From NCBI GenBank assembly GCA_025463925.1, contig JAODBK010000043.1, forward strand, positions 1-35,702: a DNA stretch of 35,702 nt. Direction: 5' to 3'. Below are positions 15,829 to 24,183 of the stretch, piece after piece. Position numbers and translations under genes: made by a program. How positions within the stretch are numbered: position 1 is the stretch's first letter; each line of letters begins with the position of its first letter. Source of the DNA: Acidimicrobiales bacterium (lineage in GTDB: Bacteria > Actinomycetota > Acidimicrobiia > Acidimicrobiales > AC-14). Below the pieces are notes generated by a model. It was not told the origin of the DNA. It did not search any database and saw only the letters and a list, made by a program, of their open reading frames with translations.

Positions 15829-17929
15829 GCTCGAGCACCACGACCGAGCGACCGGTGACGGCGAGGTCGTCGCCCGCCTTGCACTCGCGGTCGCCGTCCA
15901 GCAGCTCCGGAGCCGCGGTGTCGATGAGCAGGCTCCACCGCTCGCCCCACCGGTCGTCGGGCATGGTGAAGTCCAGGGTGTCGTCGTGGGCGTTGAACAG
16001 GATCAGCAGCGAATCGCCGCGCACGCGATGGCCGCGTTCGTCGACCGACGGGATGCCGTCGCCGTTCAGGAAGACCGCGAGTGACTTGGCGAAGCCGACC
16101 TCCCATTCCTCGTCGGTCATCTCGACGCCGCCCGGCGTGAACCAGGCGATGTCGCTCAGGCCGCGGATCGGCCGGCCGACGAACCATCGGCGCCGGCGGA
16201 GCACCGGCTGAGACCGACGCAACTGGACCAGCCGGCGAGTGAACCCGAGCAGCGTGAGGTTGTCATCCCGCAGGCTCCAGTCCACCCATGACAGCTCGTT
16301 GTCCTGGCAGTACGCGTTGTTGTTGCCGAGCTGCGTCCGGCCCATCTCGTCGCCGTGCAACAGCATCGGCACGCCCTGGCTCAGGAAGAGCGTCGCGAGG
16401 AGGTTGCGTTGCTGACGGGCGCGCCGGGCGAGCACGTCGGGATCGTCGGTTGGGCCCTCGACGCCACAGTTCCAGGATCGGTTGTCGTCGGCGCCGTCGC
16501 GGTTGCCCTCGCCGTTGGCCTCGTTGTGCTTGTCGTTGTACGAGACGAGGTCGGCCAAGGTGAAGCCGTCGTGACAGGTGACGAAGTTGATCGATGCGTA
16601 CGGTCGCCGACCGTCGTCCTGGTAGAGATCGCTGGAGCCGGTGAAGCGGTTGCCGAACTCCCGGAGCTGCTCGTCGGCGCCGCGCCAGAAGTCGCGGACG
16701 CAGTCCCGGTACTGGCCGTTCCACTCGGACCACAGCACCGGGAAGTTCCCGACCTGGTACCCGCCGTCGCCGACGTCCCACGGTTCGGCGATGAGCTTCA
16801 CCTGGCTGACGACCGGGTCCTGGTGGATCACGTCGAAGAACGTCGACAGCCGGTCGACGTCGTGCAGCTCCCGGGCGAGCGTCGCCGCCAGGTCGAACCG
16901 GAAGCCGTCGACGTGCATCTCGGTCACCCAGTACCTGAGGCTGTCCATCAGCAACTGCAGCACCGACGGGGGCCGCATGTACAGGCTGTTCCCGGTGCCG
17001 GTGTAGTCCTGGTAGAAGCGGCGGTCGTCCTCGACCAGCCGGTAGTACGCGTCGTTGTCGATCCCTTTGAACGACAGCGTCGGCCCGAGATGGTTTCCCT
17101 CGGCGGTGTGGTTGTAGACGACGTCGAGGATCACCTCGATGCCCGCGGCGTGCATCGCCCGCACCATCGCCTTGAACTCGTCGACCTGTTGCCCGGCCCG
17201 CCCGGACGACGAGTACTCGTCGTGGGGCGCGAAGAAGCCGATGGTGTTGTAACCCCAGTAGTTGCGCAGCCCCTGCCGCACCAGCCGGTGGTCGTGCACG
17301 AATTGATGCACCGGCATCAGCTCGATCGCAGTGACGCCGACCAGCCCGAGGTGCTCGATCACCTCGTCGGTGGCCAGCCCGGCGTAAGTGCCGCGCAACT
17401 CGGGCGGGATCGTCGGGTGCCGCATCGTCAGGCCCCTCACGTGCGCCTCGTACACCGACGTCTCGTGCCACGGCGTGTCGGGCCGCCGGTCGTCACCCCA
17501 GTCGAACGACGACTCGACGACGACGGACCGCGGCATGAACGGTGCCGAGTCGGAGTCGTTGTACGACAGGTCGGCGTCGTCGCCGCCGAACCGGTAGCCG
17601 TACACCGCCTCTCGCCAATCGACCGCGCCCTCGATGGCGCGCGCGTACGGGTCGATCAGCAGCTTGTCGGGATTGAAGCGGTGCCCCGCCGCCGGCTCGT
17701 ACGGGCCATGCACGCGGAACCCGTACCGCTGGCCGGCGCCCACGCCCGGCAGGCAACCGTGCCAGCAGTGCGCGGTCGTCTCCGGGAGCCGGACCCGGGT
17801 CTCCTGGCCGTCCTCGTCGAGGAGGCAGAGGTCCACGCCGGTCGCATGCTCCGAGAACACCGAGAAGTTCGTGCCGCTGCCGTCTGGCGTCGCGCCGAGT
17901 GGGTATGGACGGCCCGGCCAGACTTCCAC
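15821..17929 (-). CDS. treX: Glycogen debranching enzyme (isoamylase-type)
   Basis: A 702-residue GH13_11 enzyme that hydrolyses alpha-1,6 branches in glycogen and feeds linear maltodextrins to TreY. It opens with a CBM48 domain ([20 protein letters not shown]), then the barrel: [45 protein letters not shown] (nucleophile near residue 345), [14 protein letters not shown] (acid near 382) and [18 protein letters not shown]. It is the first gene of treX-treY-treZ. A TTGACG (17957-17962) and TAGCGT (17936-17941) pair precedes it, the latter ending 6 bases before the GTG start, so the operon mRNA is predicted to be leaderless. A divergent CBM48 gene shares the 54-base upstream region. Confidence 0.95.
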   Translation of the reverse strand: MEVWPGRPYPLGATPDGSGTNFSVFSEHATGVDLCLLDEDGQETRVRLPETTAHCWHGCLPGVGAGQRYGFRVHGPYEPAAGHRFNPDKLLIDPYARAIEGAVDWREAVYGYRFGGDDADLSYNDSDSAPFMPRSVVVESSFDWGDDRRPDTPWHETSVYEAHVRGLTMRHPTIPPELRGTYAGLATDEVIEHLGLVGVTAIELMPVHQFVHDHRLVRQGLRNYWGYNTIGFFAPHDEYSSSGRAGQQVDEFKAMVRAMHAAGIEVILDVVYNHTAEGNHLGPTLSFKGIDNDAYYRLVEDDRRFYQDYTGTGNSLYMRPPSVLQLLMDSLRYWVTEMHVDGFRFDLAATLARELHDVDRLSTFFDVIHQDPVVSQVKLIAEPWDVGDGGYQVGNFPVLWSEWNGQYRDCVRDFWRGADEQLREFGNRFTGSSDLYQDDGRRPYASINFVTCHDGFTLADLVSYNDKHNEANGEGNRDGADDNRSWNCGVEGPTDDPDVLARRARQQRNLLATLFLSQGVPMLLHGDEMGRTQLGNNNAYCQDNELSWVDWSLRDDNLTLLGFTRRLVQLRRSQPVLRRRRWFVGRPIRGLSDIAWFTPGGVEMTDEEWEVGFAKSLAVFLNGDGIPSVDERGHRVRGDSLLILFNAHDDTLDFTMPDDRWGERWSLLIDTAAPELLDGDRECKAGDDLAVTGRSVVVLERA

Positions 17930-17935
17930 CTCAGC

Positions 17936-17962
17936 ACGCTACCCGTGGCCAGAGTGCGTCAA
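17936..17962 (-). promoter_or_regulatory. Candidate treXYZ promoter
   Basis: On the minus strand TTGACG (17957-17962) and TAGCGT (17936-17941) are separated by 15 bases, somewhat short of the usual 17. The -10 ends 6 bases before the treX GTG, predicting a leaderless transcript. It lies back to back with the promoter of the CBM48 gene. Confidence 0.55.
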
Positions 17963-17971
17963 TCCGACGCG

Positions 17972-17977
17972 TATCAT
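17972..17977 (+). promoter_or_regulatory. Candidate leaderless -10 box (TATCAT) of the CBM48 gene
   Basis: TATCAT ends 6 bases before GTG 17984. No -35 match is visible at 16-18 bases upstream. Only 30 bases separate it from the treX -10 on the other strand, so the two promoters share their upstream contacts. Confidence 0.5.
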
Positions 17978-17983
17978 GCCCCC

Positions 17984-18280
17984 GTGATCAAGAAGACTCC
18001 CGCGAAGAACGGCAAGACCGCGAAGGTCACGTTCGAGCTGCCGGGGGCCGCCGGCGCGGGAGCGGTCGCGCTGTGCGGCGAGTTCAACGAGTGGTCGGAG
18101 ACCTCCCATCCGATGACCAAGCGCAAGGACGGCCGCTTCAGCATCACCGTCACCCTCGACGCCGGCGCGAGCTACCGCTTCCGCTATCTCATCGACGGCG
18201 AACGGTGGGAGAACGACTGGCAAGCCGACTCGTACGTCCGCAACGACTTCGGCGGCGACGACTCCGTCGTCGACATCTGA
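17984..18280 (+). CDS. Small glycogen-binding (CBM48 / isoamylase early set) protein
   Basis: A 98-residue protein that is essentially one CBM48 or AMPK-beta-type carbohydrate-binding module. Its beta-sandwich signatures are VTFELPGAAGAGAVALCGEF, then NEWSETSHPMTKRKDGRFSI, then YRFRYLIDGERWENDWQADSY. The Trp, Lys and Asn positions used by AMPK-beta modules to bind alpha-glucans are kept (NEWS, then WENDWQADSY). There is no catalytic domain, signal or membrane segment. I start it at GTG 17984; the ATG at 17977 is in another frame and stops at once. Its position head to head with treX suggests it binds glycogen and perhaps targets or regulates the trehalose route, which is inference. Confidence 0.88.
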   Translation: MIKKTPAKNGKTAKVTFELPGAAGAGAVALCGEFNEWSETSHPMTKRKDGRFSITVTLDAGASYRFRYLIDGERWENDWQADSYVRNDFGGDDSVVDI

Positions 18281-18304
18281 CCGCGTCGCCCGGAGCATCT
18301 GCCC

Positions 18305-19123
18305 ATGGCCCGCGCCACCGAGACCCGCAAGGTCGTCCGCGTCGAAGGCGGCCGGGCGACGACCGTCGTCGATGCAGTCGCGGCCGAGGAGCCACTCGAG
18401 ATTCGCGTCGACGGCGACGCGTTGGCCGTCACCATGCGCACGCCGGGACACGACTTCGAGCTGGCGCTCGGGTTCCTCCTCACCGAAGGCGTCGTGCGCC
18501 GGGCCGCCGACGTCCTCGCCCTCCGCTACTGCGTGGACGACACCCAGCAGTACAACGTGGTCAACGTCGACCTCGCGCCGGGCGTGCGCCGGCCGACGCC
18601 GAGCCAGCGGCGGGCCTTCGTCACGACGTCGTCGTGCGGGCTGTGCGGCAAGGCCAGCATCGACTCCGTCCGCACCCGTTCGCGTTACCGCGTCGCCGAC
18701 GACCCGGTCGTCCTCGACGCCGCGGTCGTGGCGACGCTGCCGTCGATGCTCGTCGAGGAGCAGCGGGTGTTCGAGCAGACCGGTGGGCTGCACGCCGCCG
18801 GGATCTTCACCGCCGACGGCGGCCTCGTGTGTCTCCGCGAGGACGTCGGCCGCCACAACGCCTTCGACAAGGTGATCGGCTGGGCCGCCGGCGAGGGTCG
18901 GCTGCCGCTGCGCGGCCATGTCCTCGTCGCGTCGGGCCGCGCCAGCTTCGAGCTCACCCAGAAGGCGCTGATGGCCGGCGCCCCCGCCCTCGTCGCGGTG
19001 TCGGCCCCGTCCAGCCTGGCGGTGCAACTGGCCGAGGAGACGGGGATGACACTCGTCGGCTTCGCGCGCGGCGACCGCATGAACGTCTACGCCGGCGCGG
19101 AGCGCATCAGCACCATCTCTTGA
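18305..19123 (+). CDS. fdhD: Formate dehydrogenase accessory sulfurtransferase FdhD
   Basis: A 272-residue FdhD protein. FdhD takes sulfur from a cysteine desulfurase and delivers it to the molybdenum or tungsten cofactor of formate dehydrogenases. The Cys loop TSSCGLCGKASID (108-120) holds C111 and C114. Conserved RTPGHDFELALGFLLTEG (45-62), EDVGRHNAFDKVIG and ASGRASFELTQKA are all intact. No formate dehydrogenase is in the window, but a mobA homologue lies 2 kb downstream. It starts 24 bases after the CBM48 gene; GAGCAT (18293-18298) is placed 6 bases before the ATG and may be a degenerate -10. Its 3' end overlaps the convergent M23 gene by 17 bases. Confidence 0.95.
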   Translation: MARATETRKVVRVEGGRATTVVDAVAAEEPLEIRVDGDALAVTMRTPGHDFELALGFLLTEGVVRRAADVLALRYCVDDTQQYNVVNVDLAPGVRRPTPSQRRAFVTTSSCGLCGKASIDSVRTRSRYRVADDPVVLDAAVVATLPSMLVEEQRVFEQTGGLHAAGIFTADGGLVCLREDVGRHNAFDKVIGWAAGEGRLPLRGHVLVASGRASFELTQKALMAGAPALVAVSAPSSLAVQLAEETGMTLVGFARGDRMNVYAGAERISTIS

Positions 19124-19961
19124 GGGTCGGGAACGGGTCGACCGCGAGCCCGCTGCCGGGATGGACCTCGAAGTGGAGGTGCGACGAGGTGAAGCGGGCG
19201 TCGCCGGTGTTGCCGACCAGCCCGACCACCGCGCCCTGCGCCACCCGGCCCACACTCCCGCGGAACACCGCGAGGTGGGCGCCGTAGTACCGCACACCGT
19301 CGTCGCCGTTGAGATAGAAGGCGTTGCCACCGATCGGGCCGACCCGGCGCTCCACCACTCCGGACACCGGCGCCACGACGGGCGTGCCGGCCGCGGCGAA
19401 GATGTCGTTGCCGGCGTGGGGTCCGCGGCCGGGGCGCACGTACCCGAAGTCGTCGGTGAAGTGGTGCGGCCCGGCAACCGGGCACTTCCACGTCGAGCCC
19501 GGCACCGCGAGCACCTTGCCGATCGGCAGGACGTTCGGGTGGGCGAGCTTGTTCATCGCGACCAACGTCGCGGTCGTCGTGTGGAACTTGATGGCGATCG
19601 CGCTGAGCGAGTCGCCGGGCTTCACGGTGTAGGTGCCCGCGCCGGTGCCACCGGCGACGAAGTAGGCGCGTGAGATCGTTTCCGGCGGGGGCGGTGGGGC
19701 CGCTCGGCCGGGGATCACCAGCAGCTGGCCGGCCCGAATGCTGTTCGGGTTCTTGATCTTGTTCGCCGACACCAGCGCGCCGGTACTGGTGTGGAACCTG
19801 GACGCGATCCCGCCGAGGGTGTCGCCCGGCATCACGCGGTAGCACGGCCCCGCGGTCGCGGCGATGCCCGTCATGAGCAGTCCCAAGACGATGAGCAGGG
19901 GTCGGAGGCGTCGCACGACTGGCCACCCAGCCTTTCCCGCCCGCTCCCGCCCGACGAGCAT
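19107..19961 (-). CDS. LysM and M23 (LytM) peptidoglycan hydrolase
   Basis: A 284-residue secreted or membrane-anchored wall enzyme. After a basic N terminus comes a hydrophobic segment (about 19-36, LRPLLIVLGLLMTGIAA), then two LysM modules (41-84 and 111-154) joined by a Pro-rich linker, then an M23 metallopeptidase domain. The zinc site is intact: H182 and D186 (HAGND), plus HLHFE with H261 and H263; H229 in YYGAHL fits the remaining catalytic His. It should therefore cleave peptidoglycan cross-links rather than act only as an activator. The frame is open further upstream across the ligase gene, but the ATG at 19961 is the first sensible start. Divergent from the ligase gene by 27 bases. 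Confidence 0.92.
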   Translation of the reverse strand: MLVGRERAGKAGWPVVRRLRPLLIVLGLLMTGIAATAGPCYRVMPGDTLGGIASRFHTSTGALVSANKIKNPNSIRAGQLLVIPGRAAPPPPPETISRAYFVAGGTGAGTYTVKPGDSLSAIAIKFHTTTATLVAMNKLAHPNVLPIGKVLAVPGSTWKCPVAGPHHFTDDFGYVRPGRGPHAGNDIFAAAGTPVVAPVSGVVERRVGPIGGNAFYLNGDDGVRYYGAHLAVFRGSVGRVAQGAVVGLVGNTGDARFTSSHLHFEVHPGSGLAVDPFPTLKRWC

Positions 19962-19973
19962 ACCGATCGCGAT

Positions 19974-19982
19974 GCCTAGGCT
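19974..19982 (+). promoter_or_regulatory. Palindromic leaderless -10 region (GCCTAGGCT) of the DNA ligase gene
   Basis: TAGGCT (19977-19982) ends 6 bases before the ligase ATG. It sits in the perfect 8-bp palindrome GCCTAGGC (19974-19981), so the opposite strand offers TAGGCA toward the M23 gene, 12 bases from that gene's ATG. One element may thus serve both directions. Confidence 0.5.
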
Positions 19983-19988
19983 GCGCGC

Positions 19989-21059
19989 ATGGACCTCCCG
20001 GTCATGCCGCCGGTCAAGCCGATGCTGGCCAAGCTGGCGCGTGCGCTGCCGCCGGCCGACGGGGTGTCGTACGAGCCGAAGTGGGACGGCTTCCGGACCA
20101 TCGTCTTCCGCGACGGCGACGAGATCGAGCTGGGGAGCCGCAACGAGCGGCCGCTGACGCGGTACTTCCCGGAGATCCTGGATCCGTTGCGCGCCAACCT
20201 GCCGGCGCGGTGCGTCATCGACGGCGAGCTCGTCGTGGCCGGCGAGCACGGCCTCGACTTCGACGCGATGCTGCAACGGATCCACCCTGCGGAATCGCGG
20301 GTCCGCATGCTCGCCGAGAAGACACCGGCCAGCTTCGTCGCCTTCGACCTGCTCGCCATCGGCGACGAGGACCTGCGGTCGCAACCCTTCCGTGCGCGCC
20401 GGGCCCGGCTCGCGGATGCGCTGCGTGGCGCGCGGCCACCGGTGCACCTCACTCCCACGACCGGTGACGCAGCCGTCGCGACGGACTGGTTCGATCGCTT
20501 CGAGGGCGCGGGGCTCGACGGCGTCATCGTCAAGAACCTCGACCAGCCCTATCGCGAGGACGAGCGGGTCATGCTCAAGGTCAAGCACCAGCGCACCGTC
20601 GACTGCGTGGTCGCGGGCTTCCGCTGGCACAAGAGCGGCGGGATCATCGGCTCGCTCCTGCTCGGTCTGTACAGCGCCGCCGGCGACCTGCAACACGTGG
20701 GGGTGACCGCGGCGTTCACCGCGGCGCGGCGCCGCGAGCTGGTCGACGAGCTGGCGCCGTATCGGGAGCACGCGCTGGAGGGCCACCCGTGGGCCGGATG
20801 GGCCGAGGCCATGGCCGATGCCGGCGGCCGGCGCATGCCGGGCGCGGGGAGTCGGTGGAACGCCGGCAAGGACCTGTCGTGGGAGGCCGTCCGGCCCGAG
20901 CTGGTGTGCGAGGTGGCGTTCGAGCACATGCAGGGCGACCGGTTCCGCCACGCCGCCCGCTTCGTCGCCTGGCGCCCCGACCGCGACCCGCGCTCGTGCA
21001 CCTACGACCAGCTGGAGGTCGTGGTGCCGGAGGAGCTCGCCCGCGTGTTCGGCGCATGA
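19989..21059 (+). CDS. ligC: ATP-dependent DNA ligase, LigC-type
   Basis: A 356-residue nucleotidyltransferase-plus-OB-fold ligase of the short LigC/LigD-core type. The adenylated lysine motif is EPKWDGFR (29-36; K31). Downstream are SRNERPLTRYFPE, VIDGELVV, FVAFDLL, GLDGVIVKN and VMLKVKHQRTVD, covering motifs Ia to V in order. It has no polymerase or phosphoesterase domain and so is a stand-alone ligase. In actinobacteria such enzymes join nicks during base-excision and stationary-phase repair alongside NAD-dependent LigA; that role here is inferred. It overlaps mobA by ATGA, so the two are translated together. Confidence 0.93.
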   Translation: MDLPVMPPVKPMLAKLARALPPADGVSYEPKWDGFRTIVFRDGDEIELGSRNERPLTRYFPEILDPLRANLPARCVIDGELVVAGEHGLDFDAMLQRIHPAESRVRMLAEKTPASFVAFDLLAIGDEDLRSQPFRARRARLADALRGARPPVHLTPTTGDAAVATDWFDRFEGAGLDGVIVKNLDQPYREDERVMLKVKHQRTVDCVVAGFRWHKSGGIIGSLLLGLYSAAGDLQHVGVTAAFTAARRRELVDELAPYREHALEGHPWAGWAEAMADAGGRRMPGAGSRWNAGKDLSWEAVRPELVCEVAFEHMQGDRFRHAARFVAWRPDRDPRSCTYDQLEVVVPEELARVFGA

Positions 21060-21655
21060 GGCCCGGCCCGATCGACGGGCTGGTCCTCGCCGGCGGCGCC
21101 GGCCGGCGCTTCGGCCGGCCCAAGGCCATCGTGCCGATCGGCGGGGGCACCCTCGTCGAACGGGCGGTCGCACAGTTGCTGTCGCGGTGCTCCGGCCGCG
21201 TCGTCGTTGCCTCGCACGCGTCGATCGACCTCCCGACGCTGCCGGTCGACGTCGTCGACGACCGGCCGGGCCCGCGCGCGGCGCTGAACGGCATCGTCGC
21301 CGGCCTGGCCGAGCTCCCGTCCGACGACGTGGTCGTGCTGGCCTGCGACCTGCCGGCGGTCGGCGACATCCTCGACCGGTTGCTGGCGGCCGACGGCCCG
21401 GTCGTCGTCGCGGTCGACGAGCTCGGCCGCCGCCAACCGCTGTGCGCGCGCTACCGCCGCGAGCCGACCCTGCGAGCCGCCGAGCGCCTGCTCGCCGACG
21501 GGCAACTGCGGCTGTCGGCCCTGCTCGACGCGCTCGGCCCGGTAGTCGAGGTGGTCGCCGGTCCAGGCGAGTTGGCCAACGTCAACACGCCGGCCGACCT
21601 CGCCAACGCGCTCCTCCCCGGTCGGGATGGCGGATTACGCCGGTTCGACCGGTGA
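21056..21655 (+). CDS. mobA: Molybdenum cofactor guanylyltransferase, MobA-like
   Basis: A 199-residue nucleotidyltransferase that attaches GMP (or CMP) to molybdopterin. The nucleotide-binding loop GLVLAGGAGRRFGRPKA (8-24, with K23) is typical, followed by DDRPGPRAALNGIVAGL and the metal Asp in VLACDLPAV (D98); NVNTPADLA is the usual C-terminal signature. Its ATG overlaps the ligase stop (ATGA). The closely related MobA-like CMP transferases (MocA) cannot be separated by eye. Together with fdhD it implies that the organism makes a molybdenum or tungsten enzyme, probably a formate dehydrogenase. The 3' end overlaps the convergent SDR gene by 21 bases. Confidence 0.9.
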   Translation: MRPGPIDGLVLAGGAGRRFGRPKAIVPIGGGTLVERAVAQLLSRCSGRVVVASHASIDLPTLPVDVVDDRPGPRAALNGIVAGLAELPSDDVVVLACDLPAVGDILDRLLAADGPVVVAVDELGRRQPLCARYRREPTLRAAERLLADGQLRLSALLDALGPVVEVVAGPGELANVNTPADLANALLPGRDGGLRRFDR

Positions 21656-22423
21656 GAACGAGCGGAGCAGGCCGTCCACGCCGGAACCGTGCAGCGTCAT
21701 CCCGCCGTCGATCACGAGGTTCTGGCCGGTGATGAAGCGGGCGGCGTCGGAGCACAGGAACACGACCACGTCGGCGATGTCCTCCGGCGTGCCGATGCGG
21801 GCCAGTGGCGTCTTCTCGACCATGCGATCGCTGATCTCCGGGAAGTTGTCGAGCAGGGGGGCGGTCAGGCCGGTCGCGATCATGCCGGGTGACACCGCGT
21901 TGACGCGGACCGTCGGCGCGTACTCGAACGCCGCGGTCGCGGTGAGCGCGACGACGCCGGCCTTCGCGGCCGAGTAGGGCCCCTCCCCCGCCGCCGGTCG
22001 GGTACCGCTGATCGATGCGGTGCTGACGATGGCGCCACCACCCCCCGCGACGAGGATCGGTGCCGCGGCGCGGATGCCGTGATACACGCCGAGCAGGTTG
22101 ACCCGGACGATGCGCTCCCACTCGTCGGGGTCGTACGCGTCGGTGGCCGCGAGGTTGCTCCCACCGGCGTTGTTGAACAGCAACGACAGCCCGCCCAACT
22201 GCTCGGCCGCGTCGGCGACCGCGATCGCCATCGCCTTGCTGTCGGCGACGTCGACGTTGAGCGCGATCCCACCGATCTCCCCGGCGACGGCGCCCGCGGC
22301 GTCGCCGTCGACGTCGACCACCGCAACGGTCGCGCCCTCGGCGGCCATGCGCCGGCACGTGGCCCGCCCGATGCCCGACCCGCCGCCGGTCACGAACGCT
22401 CGGTGCCCGTCGAGGAGTCCCAT
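21635..22423 (-). CDS. Short-chain dehydrogenase/reductase (classical SDR)
   Basis: A 262-residue SDR. The cofactor loop TGGGSGIG is at 12-19, NNAGG at 84-88, and the catalytic Ser-Tyr-Lys set is S137 (in STASISG), Y150 and K154 (YSAAK). NAVSPGMI and the C-terminal ARFITGQNLVIDGGM segment are standard. D37 and D39 after the second beta strand (VAVVDVDGD) favour NAD over NADP. The ATG at 22423 lies inside the end of the histidine kinase gene (34-base overlap), so it is the last gene of a three-gene coupled operon. Substrate unknown; 3-oxoacyl or hydroxysteroid-type reactions are common in this class. Confidence 0.93.
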   Translation of the reverse strand: MGLLDGHRAFVTGGGSGIGRATCRRMAAEGATVAVVDVDGDAAGAVAGEIGGIALNVDVADSKAMAIAVADAAEQLGGLSLLFNNAGGSNLAATDAYDPDEWERIVRVNLLGVYHGIRAAAPILVAGGGGAIVSTASISGTRPAAGEGPYSAAKAGVVALTATAAFEYAPTVRVNAVSPGMIATGLTAPLLDNFPEISDRMVEKTPLARIGTPEDIADVVVFLCSDAARFITGQNLVIDGGMTLHGSGVDGLLRSFSPVEPA

Positions 22424-24183
22424 GGCGCGAGCGTAGGAGGTGCCGCCCGCGCCATGCGGAACGAGAACTCCGTCCGACCCGGCACGCTGCTGATGTCGAG
22501 GGGCCGCCCGTGCAGTGCCATCACCTCGCGCCCGAACGCCAGCCCCAACCCGGTGCCGCGCGTGTTGCGGGTGTGGGCGTCGCCGCCGCGGAAGAACCGC
22601 TCGCCGAGATGGGCCAGATCGGCGGCGGCGATGCCCGGCCCGTCGTCCACGACCGACACGATCGCGTCGTCGGCGGTGGTGCGCACCGCGACGACGACGT
22701 GCGCGCTGTCGGGCGTGTGCTTCGCCGCGTTGGCCAGCAGGTTGTCGACGACCCGTTCGAGCAGGCGCTGGTCGCCGAGCACCCAGCAGTCGGGCTCGAT
22801 GTCGACCCGCAGGCTTCGGGCCCCGAACAGGCTGCCGAGGCGCGCCGTCGCCAGCGTCACCGACGCGCTCAGGTCGAAGGGCACCAGCCGGGCCTCGAGC
22901 CGGCCGGCCTCGAGCTGCGCGAAGTCGAGCAACGTGTCGATCGTCCCGCCCAGCACCGCGGCGTTGTCGTTGACCCGGTGCAGCAGCTCCTGGCGCAGGT
23001 CGTCGTCGAGGTCGGCCCACCGTTGCTCGAGCGTCTTGCCGAGGCCGTGGATCACCGTCAGCGGGGTGCGCAACTCGTGCGAGACGGTGGCGATGAAGTC
23101 CTGCTTCAGGCGGTCGAGCTCGGCCAGCCGGCGCACCATCGCCCGCTCGGCCTCGAACCGCTCGGCGTTGGTGAGGGCAACACCGGCTTGCGCCGCCAGC
23201 AGCTCGACCGCTTCCACCTCCTCTGGCGCGATCGCATGACGCTCGAGTGACCCGCCGACGAGCACCGCGGCGATCCTCCCTTCGACGCGTACCGGCACGG
23301 CCACCACCGCCTTGAACCCGGCCTGGCGGAGCTGCGGCACCCCGCGAGCGTTCTTGGCGTAGTCGTTGATGACGACGGTTGCGGCCCGCTCGCGCACGAG
23401 CCCGACCATCCCGATCGTGTTCGGGTGCACCGCGTCCACGTACTCGGGAGGGAGACCGTGCGAGTGCGGGACGCGGTAGACCGGCTCGTCGGCATCGAGC
23501 AGGTTGATGTTGCAGGCCGAGAACCCGAGGTCGGCGACGCAGCCGACCACCCGCTGCAGGACGACGTCGGGGTCCAGGTCGGCGATCGAACGGGATGCCG
23601 CAGCCACGGCAGCGAGCAGGTGCGCCCGCCGCTCGGACTCGACGCGGGTCGCCGCTTCGGCGGCGATGCGCTCGACGAGCTGACCCGACAGGAAGGCGGC
23701 CAGCAAGGTGACGCATCCCAGCACGACCAGCTCGAGGAGCACCACGGCCGAGCCGGGACCGCTGTCGCCGACGACCACGACGGCGACCAGGCACGCACAC
23801 GTGAAGCCGAGGACCGCGAGCTGACCGTTGCGCGGGTAGGACGACGCCGCGAACACCGTCGTGAGGGCCCACAAGAACACCAGCGGGCTGCGCCCGCCAC
23901 CGGTCGCGGCGACGGCCAGCGTGATCAGCACGACGTCGAACGCCGACCACCCGTAGAGCAGCCACACCCCCGCGCCGGTCTGGAACAACCGGTGCCACGG
24001 GAGCGCGGCGATCACCACCGCGCCCACCGACGCGGCGACGATCAAGGCAATGTACGACCCACGGTGGATCTCGCCGTGGCCCGACATGAACGGGTAGACC
24101 GCGAGCTCGCCGATGACGATGAGCGTGACGACCACGCCGACGCGGACGGTCTTCAGGCGGTACTCGATGAGGAGGTCGCTCAC
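22390..24183 (-). CDS. Membrane sensor histidine kinase with GAF domain
   Basis: A 597-residue kinase. Residues 1-170 hold about six hydrophobic segments (roughly 13-31, 43-61, 70-93, 101-115, 121-139, 145-167), a membrane sensor region I do not recognise. A GAF domain spans about 195-342 (VVLQRVVGCVADLGF to AAQAGVALTNAERF). The phospho-acceptor H369 is in TVSHELRTPLT, and the ATPase domain shows the N box NLLANAAKHT (481-490), G1 DDGPGI (513-518) and G2 GTGLGL (543-548). All catalytic motifs are intact. The GTG start overlaps the quinone oxidoreductase stop by 4 bases. No response regulator is adjacent, which is unusual. GAF plus redox-enzyme neighbours hint at sensing a redox or small-molecule cue. 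Confidence 0.92.
   Translation of the reverse strand: MSDLLIEYRLKTVRVGVVVTLIVIGELAVYPFMSGHGEIHRGSYIALIVAASVGAVVIAALPWHRLFQTGAGVWLLYGWSAFDVVLITLAVAATGGGRSPLVFLWALTTVFAASSYPRNGQLAVLGFTCACLVAVVVVGDSGPGSAVVLLELVVLGCVTLLAAFLSGQLVERIAAEAATRVESERRAHLLAAVAAASRSIADLDPDVVLQRVVGCVADLGFSACNINLLDADEPVYRVPHSHGLPPEYVDAVHPNTIGMVGLVRERAATVVINDYAKNARGVPQLRQAGFKAVVAVPVRVEGRIAAVLVGGSLERHAIAPEEVEAVELLAAQAGVALTNAERFEAERAMVRRLAELDRLKQDFIATVSHELRTPLTVIHGLGKTLEQRWADLDDDLRQELLHRVNDNAAVLGGTIDTLLDFAQLEAGRLEARLVPFDLSASVTLATARLGSLFGARSLRVDIEPDCWVLGDQRLLERVVDNLLANAAKHTPDSAHVVVAVRTTADDAIVSVVDDGPGIAAADLAHLGERFFRGGDAHTRNTRGTGLGLAFGREVMALHGRPLDISSVPGRTEFSFRMARAAPPTLAPWDSSTGTERS

Noticed and set aside
13279-15858. An 859-codon open frame on the plus strand
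   Set aside because: It is antisense to treY in the codon register where high GC avoids stops. Its translation is Arg/Gly/His-rich with no domain, while treY has all family motifs.
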